Source: an uncultured Atopobiaceae bacterium
Lineage (GTDB): Bacteria; Actinomycetota; Coriobacteriia; Coriobacteriales; Atopobiaceae
Length of the DNA: 64,000 nucleotides
Direction: 5' to 3'
NCBI GenBank assembly: GCA_944320975.1
Contig: CALUJM010000005.1
Coordinates: 62,001 to 126,000, forward strand
Of the stretch, positions 1 through 7,811 are shown in pieces (within the stretch, counting starts at the first letter, position 1; every line of letters begins with the position of its first letter). The notes beneath the pieces were generated by a model, which made no database searches, was not told where the DNA came from, and saw only the letters and a program-made list of their open reading frames with translations. The translations under genes and the position numbers were made by a program.

Positions 1-1399
1 GGCGGGCGGAGCCGTCGGCGCCGACCGTCGCGGCGCCCTCGAAGCGCAGCCCCTGCTTGACCTCGTCGTAGCTGTAGGCGTTTGCGAACGTGCCCGCCAG
101 GGCCTTGTCGAGGGACACGGAGAGGGTGACGTCAAAGCCGAAGGCCCCGTCGTGGGAGAGCGTCGCCTGCAGCGAGCCGAGCGTCCCGGAGACGAGGTCG
201 ACAAGGTTGGAGGGGATGCCGGTGGTATTGAGCTCGATTCCGAGGTCAATATCGGAGAGCTCGGCGTTCTTGGGGACGTCGGCGCCGTCGATCTCCCAGG
301 CAACGCCGGCGCCCATCTCAAGCCTGACCGTCACGTCACGGCCGGCGAGGGCGGCGAGCGCGGCGGCGGGGACCTCGGTCGTGCCGTCCATGTCCACGGT
401 CACGGTCGCGCCCGGCTCGGCGCCGGCGACCTCGAGGGCGACCTCGGTCCAGTTGGGGCCGGGCTCGGGGTCTGGGGTCGGATCGGGCTCGGGGTCCGGG
501 GTCGGATCGGGGTCCGGGGTCGGATCGGGCTCGGGGTCCGGCGTCGGCTCGGGCTCGGGCAGCTGCGCCTCGACCGCCTGCGCGATCAGCTTATGGCCGA
601 GCGCGTTGGGGTGGAAGTCGAGGTTGGCCCTCGTTCCCTGGACCCATGCGTTGCAGGGCGCCGCCTCGGAGGCGTCGAAGAGCGCGTACACGTCGGCAAC
701 GGGCACGCCAGCGGGCGTTGCAAGGCCCTGAAGCGCGGCGTTGAGCGTCTTGACGCCCTGGTCGAAGGCAGAGACGACAGCCGCGACCACGGTGGCGTCG
801 AGATGGCCGTAGGGGTTGTACTGGTTGGTGATGACGATCGTCACGTCGGGGTTGGCGGCCTTGATGGCCTGAACCATGCCCGCGAGGTTGGTCCCCAGCG
901 TCTTGATGGCCGAGGCGGCCTGCTCGGAGGTGGGGAAATCTGCGAGCTTGCCCATGACCAGCGCAACCACCGGATTGCTTCCGCCGAGCTCGATCTCCCC
1001 GCCGGCACCGGTCAGCATCTCCTCGATCTCCTCGGCGGTAAGGCTGCCGCCCAACTGAGCCGCGAGGTAGTCATACAGCGCGCCCATGAGGTCGTTGCCG
1101 CCGACCGTGATGGTGATGACGTCAGCGGACGCCACCTGTGCCGCCACGTTCTTGTCGCTTAGCTGCGCGAGCAGATCGGCGGACGTCAGGCCCTCGGAAG
1201 AGGCGACCGTCTTGAGCTCGTACCCGCGCTCGGCGGCGACAAGCTCCGGGAACGCCTGCTCGTCCTCGGCGAGGCCGTACCCGTCGGCGATGCTGTCGCC
1301 CAGGGCGACGTAGACCCCCTCCAGGGCGAGCGCGGGCACGGGCAGCAGCCCGACGAACAGCGCCAAGGCGCACACCAGTCCAAACAACCTTCTTCTCAT
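1..1399 (-). CDS. Secreted SGNH/GDSL-type hydrolase, 3' end beyond the window
   Basis: Reading from ATG 1399 on the minus strand, the frame stays open to the left edge, so the C-terminus is missing. A strong AAGGAGGA ribosome site precedes the start. Residues 1-25 are a signal peptide (MRRR, hydrophobic core, then Ala-Leu-Ala). The SGNH blocks are clear: GDSI with Ser36 as nucleophile, GGND at 100-103, and D261-x-H263 (block V). A Pro-Asp/Glu linker made of PTPDPEPDP units spans about 280-312. After it comes a beta-rich segment (VTVDMDGTTEVPAAAL and similar) resembling repeat domains of secreted surface proteins. Expected role: extracellular esterase or lipase acting on glycan or lipid esters. 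The substrate cannot be told. Confidence 0.85.
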   Translation of the reverse strand, partial: MRRRLFGLVCALALFVGLLPVPALALEGVYVALGDSIADGYGLAEDEQAFPELVAAERGYELKTVASSEGLTSADLLAQLSDKNVAAQVASADVITITVGGNDLMGALYDYLAAQLGGSLTAEEIEEMLTGAGGEIELGGSNPVVALVMGKLADFPTSEQAASAIKTLGTNLAGMVQAIKAANPDVTIVITNQYNPYGHLDATVVAAVVSAFDQGVKTLNAALQGLATPAGVPVADVYALFDASEAAPCNAWVQGTRANLDFHPNALGHKLIAQAVEAQLPEPEPTPDPEPDPTPDPDPTPDPEPDPTPDPEPGPNWTEVALEVAGAEPGATVTVDMDGTTEVPAAALAALAGRDVTVRLEMGAGVAWEIDGADVPKNAELSDIDLGIELNTTGIPSNLVDLVSGTLGSLQATLSHDGAFGFDVTLSVSLDKALAGTFANAYSYDEVKQGLRFEGAATVGADGSAR

Positions 1400-1720
1400 G
1401 TCGTGCTTCCTCCTTACGTCTCGAGGTTCGGGGGGAGCGCGGCGAGGCCGTCCCGCAAGGGGGGCGCATCGCGCACACCATCAACTGTAGAGACGCCACA
1501 AGGAATGCACATCACCCGTTGGAGGGCTAAATCAGGTACTGTTCAGGCTCCCGATGCGCCGGGTTCTTCTCGACCCCGGGTTCTTCTCGTCCACAGTGCC
1601 CGCCCCGTTCTCCGCGAGAAGAACGCGCGGGTCGCGCGCCCGAGCATGCCATATGTGACAGTTTCACCCGCGCCGACCGCCCGTTTTGTCCCCCATGGCA
1701 TGCTCGGCGAGCCGCGCCGC
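1400..1720. other. Intergenic stretch with REP-like pair and CTTCTCG motifs
   Basis: This 321-bp gap lies between the start side of the GDSL gene and the 3' end of the LuxR-type gene. I see no convincing gene. It carries several copies of the TTCTTCTCG / CGAGAAGAA motif (about 1565, 1582 and 1616) and one GCATGCC inverted pair, listed separately. Confidence 0.6.
1641..1706. repeat. REP-like inverted pair, GCATGCC family, copy 1
   Basis: The left arm begins CGAGCATGCCAT and continues to GTGACAG. The right arm read on the other strand also begins CGAGCATGCCAT and continues to GGGGACA. The two arms are separated by about 25 bp. The same arrangement occurs at 23272-23336 and inside mtaB at 60326-60393, so this is a dispersed family and not a simple terminator. 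Confidence 0.75.
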
Positions 1721-2911
1721 CTACGACAGCATGAACCGCTCGAGGTCCCGGCGGCGCGCGATGCCCAGCTTGCCCAGCGAGGACGAGATGTAGCTCTTCA
1801 CGGTGTTGGCCGAGACGCCCAGGTGTTCGGCGATCTCCTGGTTGGTCCAGCCGCGCGCGGCGAGCATCGAGGCGGCAAACTCGGTGGTGGTGAGGTTGTC
1901 CGCCACGTCCTCCCCGGTCGCGGGGTTGTGGACGCGCCGCCAGCCGGCGGAGAATCGGTAGGTGATGTCGATGATGCGCTTGAAGTCCTCCGGCCACGCG
2001 GGCTTGATGACGGCCTCGAGCATGCCGCCGAGAAGCCCGTGATGCTCGCCGAAGGGCTCGATGAGGTCGTCCGGGCGGGCGAGGTCCCACGCGGCGAGCA
2101 GGTGCTCGCGCGCCTCGTGCGCGCGACGCAGGGCCATGAGGTCCATGACGGCAACGAGGTGCAGGTAGATGGCCGGAATGGGATAGGTCTCCTCCTGCAT
2201 CACGAGCGCGGTCTGCGCGATGCCGAGGCTGCGGGCGTGATCTCCCGCCAGGTAGACGGCGTGCGCCTGCACGTAGCAGGCGAAGGCGCGCAGGCCCGGG
2301 GGCAGAAGCGGCAGGACGTCGCGGGGCTCGGGGGTCTGCTCCGGGGCGGGCAGGTGAAGAAGGACGCTCGCCGCCTGGGCGATGAAGCCCTCGGCGGCGC
2401 GCAGGCGCGGGTCCCTCTGGGAAGCGCGCGCAACCGCGCCGCGGGCGCCTTCGAGCGCGGCGAGCGCGCGGTCGATGCGGCCGAGCGGCAGGTTGGCATA
2501 GGCGCAAATCAGGCAGGCGGAGAGGCGCGCGCCCAGGTCGTCGCTTCCCATGTGGGGCGCGGCCTGCTTGACGGCGTCTTCGGGCCTTCCGGTGAAGTAG
2601 GCGAGCTCGGCGGCGGCGATGTCACGGCGGGGCCCCGGCTCGAGCGCGGCAACGAGGTCGCCCGCCGTGCCGGGGGAGAAGGGCGAGCTCAGGAGCGGCA
2701 TGAGGACGACGTTCGGAGGGAGCGCTGGGGCGGGGGTCGCGGCTCCAGCGGCGCGGCGCGGGTCGTCGGGCTTGGGCGCGCCCGCGGGAATGCGCCACGC
2801 CCGGCCGAAGCGCTCGGCTCCGGGCACGCGGCCCTCGGCGCAGAGACGCTGGACGCGGCGCTCGGAGACGCCCCAGCGGCGCGCAGCCTCGGCGGCGGTG
2901 ATGTAGTCCAT
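1721..2911 (-). CDS. LuxR-family regulator with an additional N-terminal HTH
   Basis: 396 aa from ATG 2911. The frame extends further upstream, but that part runs through the intergenic repeat cluster, and the protein-like sequence begins at MDYITAAEAARRWGVSERRV. Residues 1-45 form an excisionase/MerR-like helix-turn-helix (AAEAARRWGVSERRVQRLC). The middle is helical, with several alanine-rich repeats like the TPR/MalT region of transcriptional activators. Residues 340-396 are a classical LuxR C-terminal HTH (LTTTEFAASMLAARGWTNQEIAEHLGVSANTVKSYI, key run TNQEIAEHLGVSANTVKSYI). Two separate DNA-binding domains in one chain are unusual. No receiver domain is visible, so the signal is unknown. 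It is transcribed alone. Confidence 0.85.
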   Translation of the reverse strand: MDYITAAEAARRWGVSERRVQRLCAEGRVPGAERFGRAWRIPAGAPKPDDPRRAAGAATPAPALPPNVVLMPLLSSPFSPGTAGDLVAALEPGPRRDIAAAELAYFTGRPEDAVKQAAPHMGSDDLGARLSACLICAYANLPLGRIDRALAALEGARGAVARASQRDPRLRAAEGFIAQAASVLLHLPAPEQTPEPRDVLPLLPPGLRAFACYVQAHAVYLAGDHARSLGIAQTALVMQEETYPIPAIYLHLVAVMDLMALRRAHEAREHLLAAWDLARPDDLIEPFGEHHGLLGGMLEAVIKPAWPEDFKRIIDITYRFSAGWRRVHNPATGEDVADNLTTTEFAASMLAARGWTNQEIAEHLGVSANTVKSYISSSLGKLGIARRRDLERFMLS

Positions 2912-3030
2912 GAGGGGCCCCTCTCGTTTTGGTTGACCCAGCATAGCAGAGCGTGGTTCGGGAAAGCGAACAGTTTGGGCGGGCGGCACGGCGCGAGCTC
3001 GAGGTCCTTCTCGGCCGCAGGCTCCGAGGC

Positions 3031-3258
3031 GGTTGTGTGCAACAACTTTGATGCGGGACGGCGATTCGAGGCGGCGCGGGGCGCCCGCGAATCGCAAATC
3101 GCCCCAAACCCGCGCATTCTTCTCGGTTGTGTGAAACAAGTTTTATGCCGGAGGGCGCCCCACATAAAAGATGCTGCACACAATCGGCGAAAGCGGGGCT
3201 AATTTCGGGGTGAGGAGAACGACGGGGGCGCGTTTACTCACAATCGGGGTTTTGCAGC
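3031..3258. repeat. Composite TTGTGTGC repeat element, copy R1
   Basis: Four short units lie within 228 bp of the 528-bp gap 2912-3439: GGTTGTGTGCAACAACTTTG at 3031 (+), GGTTGTGTGAAACAAGTTTT at 3125 (+), a minus-strand unit at 3163-3188 (reads GATTGTGTGCAGCATCTTTT), and a shorter variant at 3238-3256 (minus, GCAAAACCCCGATTGTGAG). The consensus is GGTTGTGTGCAA-N4-TTTTATGCC. A TTCTTCTCG motif sits directly before the second unit. Related composites lie at 11797-12038 and 13380-13608. No coding region is supported here. Confidence 0.8.
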
Positions 3259-3319
3259 GCGGGGTGCGGGTGCTCATCGGGCCGCGGCGACCAAGCGGCC
3301 GGGTGATACCCGGGCTTCA

Positions 3320-3341
3320 GCCCAAATCCTCATGTGGGTCC
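3320..3341. repeat. Degenerate copy of the 24-bp palindrome
   Basis: GCCCAAATCCTCATGTGGGTCC matches the perfect palindrome seen at 50161-50184 (halves GGACCCAAATCC and GGATTTGGGTCC) with changes in the centre and left end. The 3' flank (GCGCCC then AGAAG) also matches the flank of the 50161 copy. It looks like a decayed member of that family. Confidence 0.6.
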
Positions 3342-3439
3342 GCGCCCGAGAAGAACCCGCGCGCCCGACCGCTCGCCGCGCCGCGTGTCTGAGCGCGACG
3401 CCAGGCGGGAACGATGACCCTAACGGCGAAAGGGGAGCC

Positions 3440-4975
3440 ATGGGCGAAAGCTGCTACGACGTCATCGTCATCGGCGCGGGGGTCTGCGGGTGCGCGATCG
3501 CCCGCGAGCTCTCGCGCCGCCGGCTCAGCGCGTGCGTGCTCGAGGCCGAGGAGGACGTCTGCTGCGGCACGTCAAAGGCAAACTCCGCGATCGTGCACGC
3601 GGGCTTCGACGCGGCCACGGGCACCCTGATGGCGCGCCTCAACGTGGAGGGATCGCGCCTCATGGGGCCGCTCTGCGAGGAACTCGGCGTGGACTACGAC
3701 CGCATCGGGTCGCTCGTGGTATGCGTCGACGGGGCGCAGCGCGGCGGGCTCGACGCCCTTCTCGCCCGCGGGCGGGCAAATGGCGTCGCCGACCTGCGCA
3801 TCGTTGAGCGAGAAGAGCTCCGCGCCCTGGAGCCCAACGTCGCCGACGCCGCCGTGGCCGCGCTCTGGGCCCCGACCGGCGCGATCGTGAACCCCTTCCA
3901 GCTCACCGTCGCGCTGGCGGAGACGGCGGCCGTGAACGGCGTCGAGTTCAGGTTCTTGTCACCCGTGACCGGCATCGCTCGCCGACCGGACGCCGGATGG
4001 GACGTGACCACGCCCTCCGACACGCTTGCGGCCCGCGTGGTGGTCAACGCCGCCGGCGTCCATGCCGACGAGCTGCACAACCTCGTCTGCGCGCCCGGCG
4101 ACCGCCTGGAGATCGCGCCCCGGCGCGGGCAGTACCACGTGCTCGACGTCACCGCCGGCGCGCACGTGCGGCACACGGTCTTCGCGCTGCCCACGCGCCT
4201 GGGCAAGGGCGTGCTCGTGACGCCCACCACGGGCGGCAACCTGCTCGTGGGCCCCACAGCCGAGGACATCGAGGACAAAGGCGGCGTCGACACCACGGCA
4301 GACGGCCTCGCCGAGGTCGTGCGCAAGGCCGCGCTCACGGTGCGCGGCGTCCCGTTCTCCGAGCGCATCCGCACCTTCGCGGGGCTGCGCGCCCACCAGG
4401 CGGGGCACGACTTCGTCATCGGCGAGGTCCCGGGCGCGCCGGGCTTCGTGAACTGCGCGGCCATCGAGTCCCCGGGGCTCTCGGCCGCGCCTGCGATCGG
4501 GCGCATGGTGACCGGCATCGTCTGCGAGCTGCTGGGCGGCCCGGCCGAGAAGGACGAGCTGCTCCCGCGCCCCGCGCCGATCCCGGACGTCGCGCGCCTC
4601 TCGCCCGAGGCGTGGTCGGCGCTCGCGGCGGCGCGCCCGGAGTACGGCCGCGTGGTCTGCCGCTGCCGCACGGTCACGGAGGGCCAGGTCGTCGACGCCA
4701 TCCGGCGCCCGCTGGGCGCGCGCTCGCTCGACGGCGTGAAGCGGCGCGTTGAGGCCGGCATGGGCCGGTGCCAGGGCGGGTTCTGCTCGCCGCGCGTGGC
4801 GCAGATCCTCGCGCGCGAACTGGGCTGCGACCTCGCCGCCGTCACGCTATCCGGGCCGGGCAGCGAGCTCGCCGTCGGCACGGACAAGGACGCTTGGGCC
4901 GGGGCGCCCGGGGTGCCAGCAGCACCCGGGACGCCGGCACCCGCGGCGCCCGCCGGAGAGGAGGCCTCGCGATGA
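3440..4975 (+). CDS. GlpA-like FAD-dependent oxidoreductase with BFD-type iron-sulfur domain
   Basis: 511 aa. The ATG at 3440 was chosen because AAAGGGGAG precedes it and the Rossmann motif starts at once (VIVIGAGVCG, residues 8-17); the frame's upstream extension is unsupported. The N-terminal ~380 residues are a DAO-type FAD oxidoreductase like the anaerobic glycerol-3-phosphate dehydrogenase A subunit. From about residue 405 a BFD-like [2Fe-2S] domain follows, with CRC near the start and CQGGFC near residue 445. It forms a translationally coupled trio with the next two genes (ATGA overlap at 4972). Likely role: electron transfer from a glycerol-3-phosphate-like or related hydroxy substrate. 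The true substrate is uncertain because no glycerol kinase or facilitator is adjacent. Confidence 0.88.
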   Translation: MGESCYDVIVIGAGVCGCAIARELSRRRLSACVLEAEEDVCCGTSKANSAIVHAGFDAATGTLMARLNVEGSRLMGPLCEELGVDYDRIGSLVVCVDGAQRGGLDALLARGRANGVADLRIVEREELRALEPNVADAAVAALWAPTGAIVNPFQLTVALAETAAVNGVEFRFLSPVTGIARRPDAGWDVTTPSDTLAARVVVNAAGVHADELHNLVCAPGDRLEIAPRRGQYHVLDVTAGAHVRHTVFALPTRLGKGVLVTPTTGGNLLVGPTAEDIEDKGGVDTTADGLAEVVRKAALTVRGVPFSERIRTFAGLRAHQAGHDFVIGEVPGAPGFVNCAAIESPGLSAAPAIGRMVTGIVCELLGGPAEKDELLPRPAPIPDVARLSPEAWSALAAARPEYGRVVCRCRTVTEGQVVDAIRRPLGARSLDGVKRRVEAGMGRCQGGFCSPRVAQILARELGCDLAAVTLSGPGSELAVGTDKDAWAGAPGVPAAPGTPAPAAPAGEEASR

Positions 4976-6237
4976 GACGCTACGACGTCGTGGTGGTGGG
5001 CGGCGGCCCGGCGGGCCTCGCGGCGGCCGTGGCAGCGCGCGCGGGCGGGCGGCGCTCCGTGGCCGTCATCGAGCGCGACCGCGAGCTCGGCGGGATCCTC
5101 AACCAGTGCGTGCACAGCGGCTTCGGCCTCGTCACCTTCGGCGAGGAGCTCACGGGCCCGGAGTACGCGGCCCGCTGGGCGGACGCCGCGGCAGAGTCCG
5201 GGGCGGAGGTCCTTCTCGGCAGCATGGTCCTGGACGTGTCCGCTGGGCCGGAGGGCCCCGCCGTCACGTGCGTGAGCGCCGAGCGCGGCGTGGAGCGGAT
5301 CGGGGCCGGCGCCGTGGTGCTGGCCATGGGCTGCCGCGAGCGACCCGCCGGCGCGCTGGGGATACCGGGCTTTCGCCCCGCGGGCGTCTTCACGGCCGGC
5401 TGCGCCCAGAGGCTCGTGAACCGGGAGGGGCTGCTGCCCGGCCGCGAGGTCGTGATCTTGGGCTCGGGCGACATCGGGCTCATCATGGCGCGGCGCCTCA
5501 CCCTGGAGGGCGCGCACGTGGCGTGCGTGGCCGAGCTCATGCCGTACTCGAGCGGCCTCAAGCGCAACGTTGTCCAGTGCCTCGACGACTTTGGGATCCC
5601 GCTTCTGCTCTCGCACACCGTGACGCGCGTGGAGGGGCGCCGGCGCGTGGAGGCCGTCGAGGTCTCGCGCGTGGACGGCGCCGGGCGGCCCGTCCCCGGG
5701 ACCGGCGTGCGCTACCCGTGCGACACGCTGCTGCTCTCGGTGGGGCTGCTGCCGGAGAACGAACTCTCGCGCGCCGCGGGCGTGGAGCTCTCCCCGGTGA
5801 CGCGCGGGCCCGTGGTGGACGACTCCCTCATGACGAGCGTCCCGGGCGTCTTTGCCTGCGGAAACGTCCTGCACGTGCACGACCTCGTGGACTACGTGAG
5901 CCAGGAGGCGACGCGGGCGGGGGAGTGCGCCGGTGCGTGGGCGGACGGGGCGCGCGGCTCCGGGCGGACGGTCCCGGTGGTGGCGGGCACCGGCGTGCGC
6001 TCCGCGGTGCCGCAGCGCGTCGACGTGGCGCGCATGCCCGACGAGCTGGTGGTCCGCCTGCGCGTGGACGGCGTCTACGAGCGGCGGTCGCTGGTCGCGC
6101 GGGCGGGCGGCGAGGTCGTGGCGCGGCGGCGGCGCGACATCCTCGTGCCGGGGGAGATGGAGCAGGTGACGCTGCGGCGCGAGGCCCTTCTCGGCCTGGG
6201 CGGCGTCGACGCGATCACCATAGGGCTGGAGGCATGA
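4972..6237 (+). CDS. FAD/NAD(P)-dependent oxidoreductase, partner of the GlpA-like protein
   Basis: 421 aa. The ATG overlaps the stop of the upstream gene (ATGA). The N-terminus has GGGPAG (residues 10-15) for FAD. A second dinucleotide motif (GSGDIG) lies in the middle, and a late FAD-contact stretch ends in VPGVFACGN. It resembles pyridine nucleotide-disulfide oxidoreductases and the alpha subunit of two-component sarcosine/opine-type dehydrogenases. A CxxC redox pair typical of thioredoxin reductase is not visible. Genes of this class sit between a GlpA-like gene and DUF1667 in many anaerobes, probably forming one membrane-associated complex; that assembly is inferred from context. Confidence 0.85.
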   Translation: MRRYDVVVVGGGPAGLAAAVAARAGGRRSVAVIERDRELGGILNQCVHSGFGLVTFGEELTGPEYAARWADAAAESGAEVLLGSMVLDVSAGPEGPAVTCVSAERGVERIGAGAVVLAMGCRERPAGALGIPGFRPAGVFTAGCAQRLVNREGLLPGREVVILGSGDIGLIMARRLTLEGAHVACVAELMPYSSGLKRNVVQCLDDFGIPLLLSHTVTRVEGRRRVEAVEVSRVDGAGRPVPGTGVRYPCDTLLLSVGLLPENELSRAAGVELSPVTRGPVVDDSLMTSVPGVFACGNVLHVHDLVDYVSQEATRAGECAGAWADGARGSGRTVPVVAGTGVRSAVPQRVDVARMPDELVVRLRVDGVYERRSLVARAGGEVVARRRRDILVPGEMEQVTLRREALLGLGGVDAITIGLEA

Positions 6238-6626
6238 TGGGCGCAGGCGGAGCGGGCGAGAAGAGCGACAAGGTCCTGACGTGCATCCGCTGCCCGCGGG
6301 GGTGCCGGGTCACCGTGGCCCTGGGCGCGGGCGGAAAGGTCGAGGCGGTGTCCGGCAACGCGTGCCCCCGCGGCGACTCCTACGCGCGCGCCGAGGTCAC
6401 GGCGCCGGTGCGCTCGGTCACGACGACGGTTCCGGTTGACGGGGCGCGCGACGAGGGGCGCGTTGCCGTGAAGACCGTGCGCGAGGTGCCCAAGGGCGCC
6501 GTGCTCGACGTGGTGCGCGCACTCGCCGACGTGCGGGCGACGGCGCCGGTGGAGATCGGCGACGTGATCGCGCGCGACGTCGCCGGCACCGGCGTCGACG
6601 TCGTCGCCACGAGCCGCGCCCGCTAA
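6234..6626 (+). CDS. DUF1667 family cysteine-rich protein
   Basis: 130 aa from ATG 6234 (overlaps the upstream stop); a second in-frame ATG follows at 6237. The N-terminus has CIRCPRGC and, some 30 residues on, NACPRGD, the cysteine pattern of DUF1667, which suggests a bound metal or iron-sulfur centre. It is the last gene of the oxidoreductase trio and probably the third subunit, like GlpC-position proteins in anaerobes. Its last codons and stop lie in the left arm of a perfect inverted repeat (6616-6728), so the C-terminal Ala-Arg is encoded by repeat sequence. Confidence 0.85.
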   Translation: MMGAGGAGEKSDKVLTCIRCPRGCRVTVALGAGGKVEAVSGNACPRGDSYARAEVTAPVRSVTTTVPVDGARDEGRVAVKTVREVPKGAVLDVVRALADVRATAPVEIGDVIARDVAGTGVDVVATSRAR

Positions 6627-6728
6627 AAGGGGACAGGTACAGAAGCGCAGGTAAAACCTGTCAAAAGTATGGATGACTTTTGACAGGTTTTACCTGCGCT
6701 TCTGTACCTGTCCCCTTTTAGCGGGCGC
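6616..6728. repeat. Perfect 53-bp-arm inverted repeat spanning two convergent stop codons
   Basis: Positions 6616-6668 are the exact reverse complement of 6676-6728, with a 7-nt loop ATGGATG. The arms contain AAAAGGGGACAGGTACAG and end outside in GCGCCCGC. The TAA of the DUF1667 gene (6624-6626) and the TAA of the flavodoxin gene (6718-6720) lie in mirror positions, so both proteins end in Ala-Arg. It could act as a bidirectional terminator, but its length and GGGGACAGGT core resemble REP-type elements that accompany Y1-type transposases in other bacteria. No such transposase is in this window. Confidence 0.92.
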
Positions 6729-7191
6729 GCAGGGCGTCCACCAGGGCCTCGAGGTCCTTCTCGTCCGGGTGGCCGACCGCGCGGTCGAAGTTCTCGATCA
6801 TCGGCTCGAAGCGCGCCGGGTCCTTCTCGGCCATCGCGACGTAGCGCTCGCGCACGGCGGGCGGCATCTGGCCCTGGCACATGAAGCGGCCCACCACCTG
6901 CGCGTCCGCGGGCAGCGCTGACGCAAAGCGGTCGAGCACGCGGTCGTAGTAGGCCTGGCTCCCGCCGAAGCCGCAGGTCCCAAAGAGGAAGACGCGCTTG
7001 CCCGCCAGCGCCGGCAGCTCGGGCTCCAGCGCGGGGTCCAGCCCGCCCTTGTCGGTCCACGATCCCAGCAGCACGAGGTCGGCAGCCGCGACGTCGGCGA
7101 CCTCGTTCTTCTCGCCCAGCTCGGCGCGGGCGCGATCCGCGAGCCGCTGGGTGTTGCCGGTCTTGGAGCTCACGATCACTGCGTACGACAT
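6718..7191 (-). CDS. Flavodoxin-family protein (BilS-like)
   Basis: 157 aa from ATG 7191, preceded by AAGGGAGA; an upstream in-frame ATG adds only an unlikely 9 residues. The start YAVIVSSKTGNTQRLAD is the FMN phosphate-binding loop of flavodoxins (SSKTGNT). A GSWTDKG stretch, GTCGFGGS and MCQGQMPP follow, the pattern of the short flavodoxin group that includes BilS, the accessory flavodoxin of bilirubin reduction. Assignment to BilS itself is tentative. It converges on the DUF1667 gene and may supply electrons to an unlinked reductase. Confidence 0.8.
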   Translation of the reverse strand: MSYAVIVSSKTGNTQRLADRARAELGEKNEVADVAAADLVLLGSWTDKGGLDPALEPELPALAGKRVFLFGTCGFGGSQAYYDRVLDRFASALPADAQVVGRFMCQGQMPPAVRERYVAMAEKDPARFEPMIENFDRAVGHPDEKDLEALVDALRAR

Positions 7192-7265
7192 TGCTCTCCC
7201 TTCGATGGTCACGCCCACCTTATACCCGCTTTTCTCGGATTAGTCTGCGCTCCAGGGACCGCCGG

Positions 7266-7372
7266 CGCCAAACATCACAGGTAGTCTCACGCGAAAAAAC
7301 TATCTGTCCCTATCGCTCTATTTTGTAACGTAGAACTTGTGGTACGTACCACTACCTGTGACGTTTGAGGCG
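7266..7372. repeat. REP-like imperfect inverted repeat
   Basis: CGCCAAACATCACAGGTAGT at 7266-7285 pairs with 7351-7372, whose complement reads CGCCTCAAACGTCACAGGTA. The ~65-bp centre is AT-richer and contains GGGACAGATAGTTTTTTCGC on the minus strand. It lies in the 217-bp gap between the flavodoxin and MGMT-like genes and shares the GGGACAG core with the 6616 element. Confidence 0.7.
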
Positions 7373-7408
7373 ATAAGGCCCTGGCGCCGCGGAACCACGG
7401 CAACGCGC

Positions 7409-7744
7409 CTAAACCTCCCAGGCGAAGTTCTTCATGTCGACGCGACCGTCGGGAAGAAAGCCCACGCCCTCGGCCTCCAGCATGCGCCGCTGCTCGCCCG
7501 GGCCGCCAAAGGCGAAGCCCGGCGCGAGCGACCCGTCGGCAAAGACCACGCGGTGGCACGGCACGCCGCCCGCGACGCCGGGGCTCGCGTGCATGGCAAA
7601 GCCCACCTGCCGGGCGGACCGCGGCGCCCCCATGAGGCGCGCCACCTGCCCGTAGCTGGCAACGCGTCCCTCCGGGACCTGCCGCACCACGTTGTGGGCG
7701 CGCTCGAAGAACGACTGCCCCCTCTGCTCCCTGCTCTGCTCCAT
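7409..7744 (-). CDS. MGMT/Ogt-like DNA alkyltransferase domain protein
   Basis: 111 aa, only the C-terminal DNA-binding domain of O6-alkylguanine-DNA methyltransferases. The recognition helix region (GRVASYGQVARLMGAPRSAR) and the active-site motif PCHRVV are present. Cys is retained, unlike alkyltransferase-like proteins, which have Trp or Ala there, so real transfer activity is possible. Expected role: recognition or repair of O6-alkylguanine. It stands alone between a repeat and the divergent isochorismatase gene. Confidence 0.88.
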   Translation of the reverse strand: MEQSREQRGQSFFERAHNVVRQVPEGRVASYGQVARLMGAPRSARQVGFAMHASPGVAGGVPCHRVVFADGSLAPGFAFGGPGEQRRMLEAEGVGFLPDGRVDMKNFAWEV

Positions 7745-7811
7745 GAGCCCTCCAATCCGCTATCCTTCAGGCTACCACCGCGCGGGACCGCGCCCGACCG
7801 AGAGGGAACCC

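Noticed and set aside
450..560. Simple-sequence repeat in DNA
   Set aside because: The GGGGTC/GGGCTC repetition encodes the Pro-Asp/Glu linker of the GDSL protein and needs no separate explanation.
152..1162. Long plus-strand frame rich in Gly-Val-Arg
   Set aside because: It is antisense to the GDSL hydrolase gene, which has a signal peptide, catalytic motifs and a strong ribosome site.
3694..5880. 728-aa minus-strand frame
   Set aside because: Antisense shadow of the GlpA-like and FAD oxidoreductase genes; composition is typical of high-GC shadow frames.
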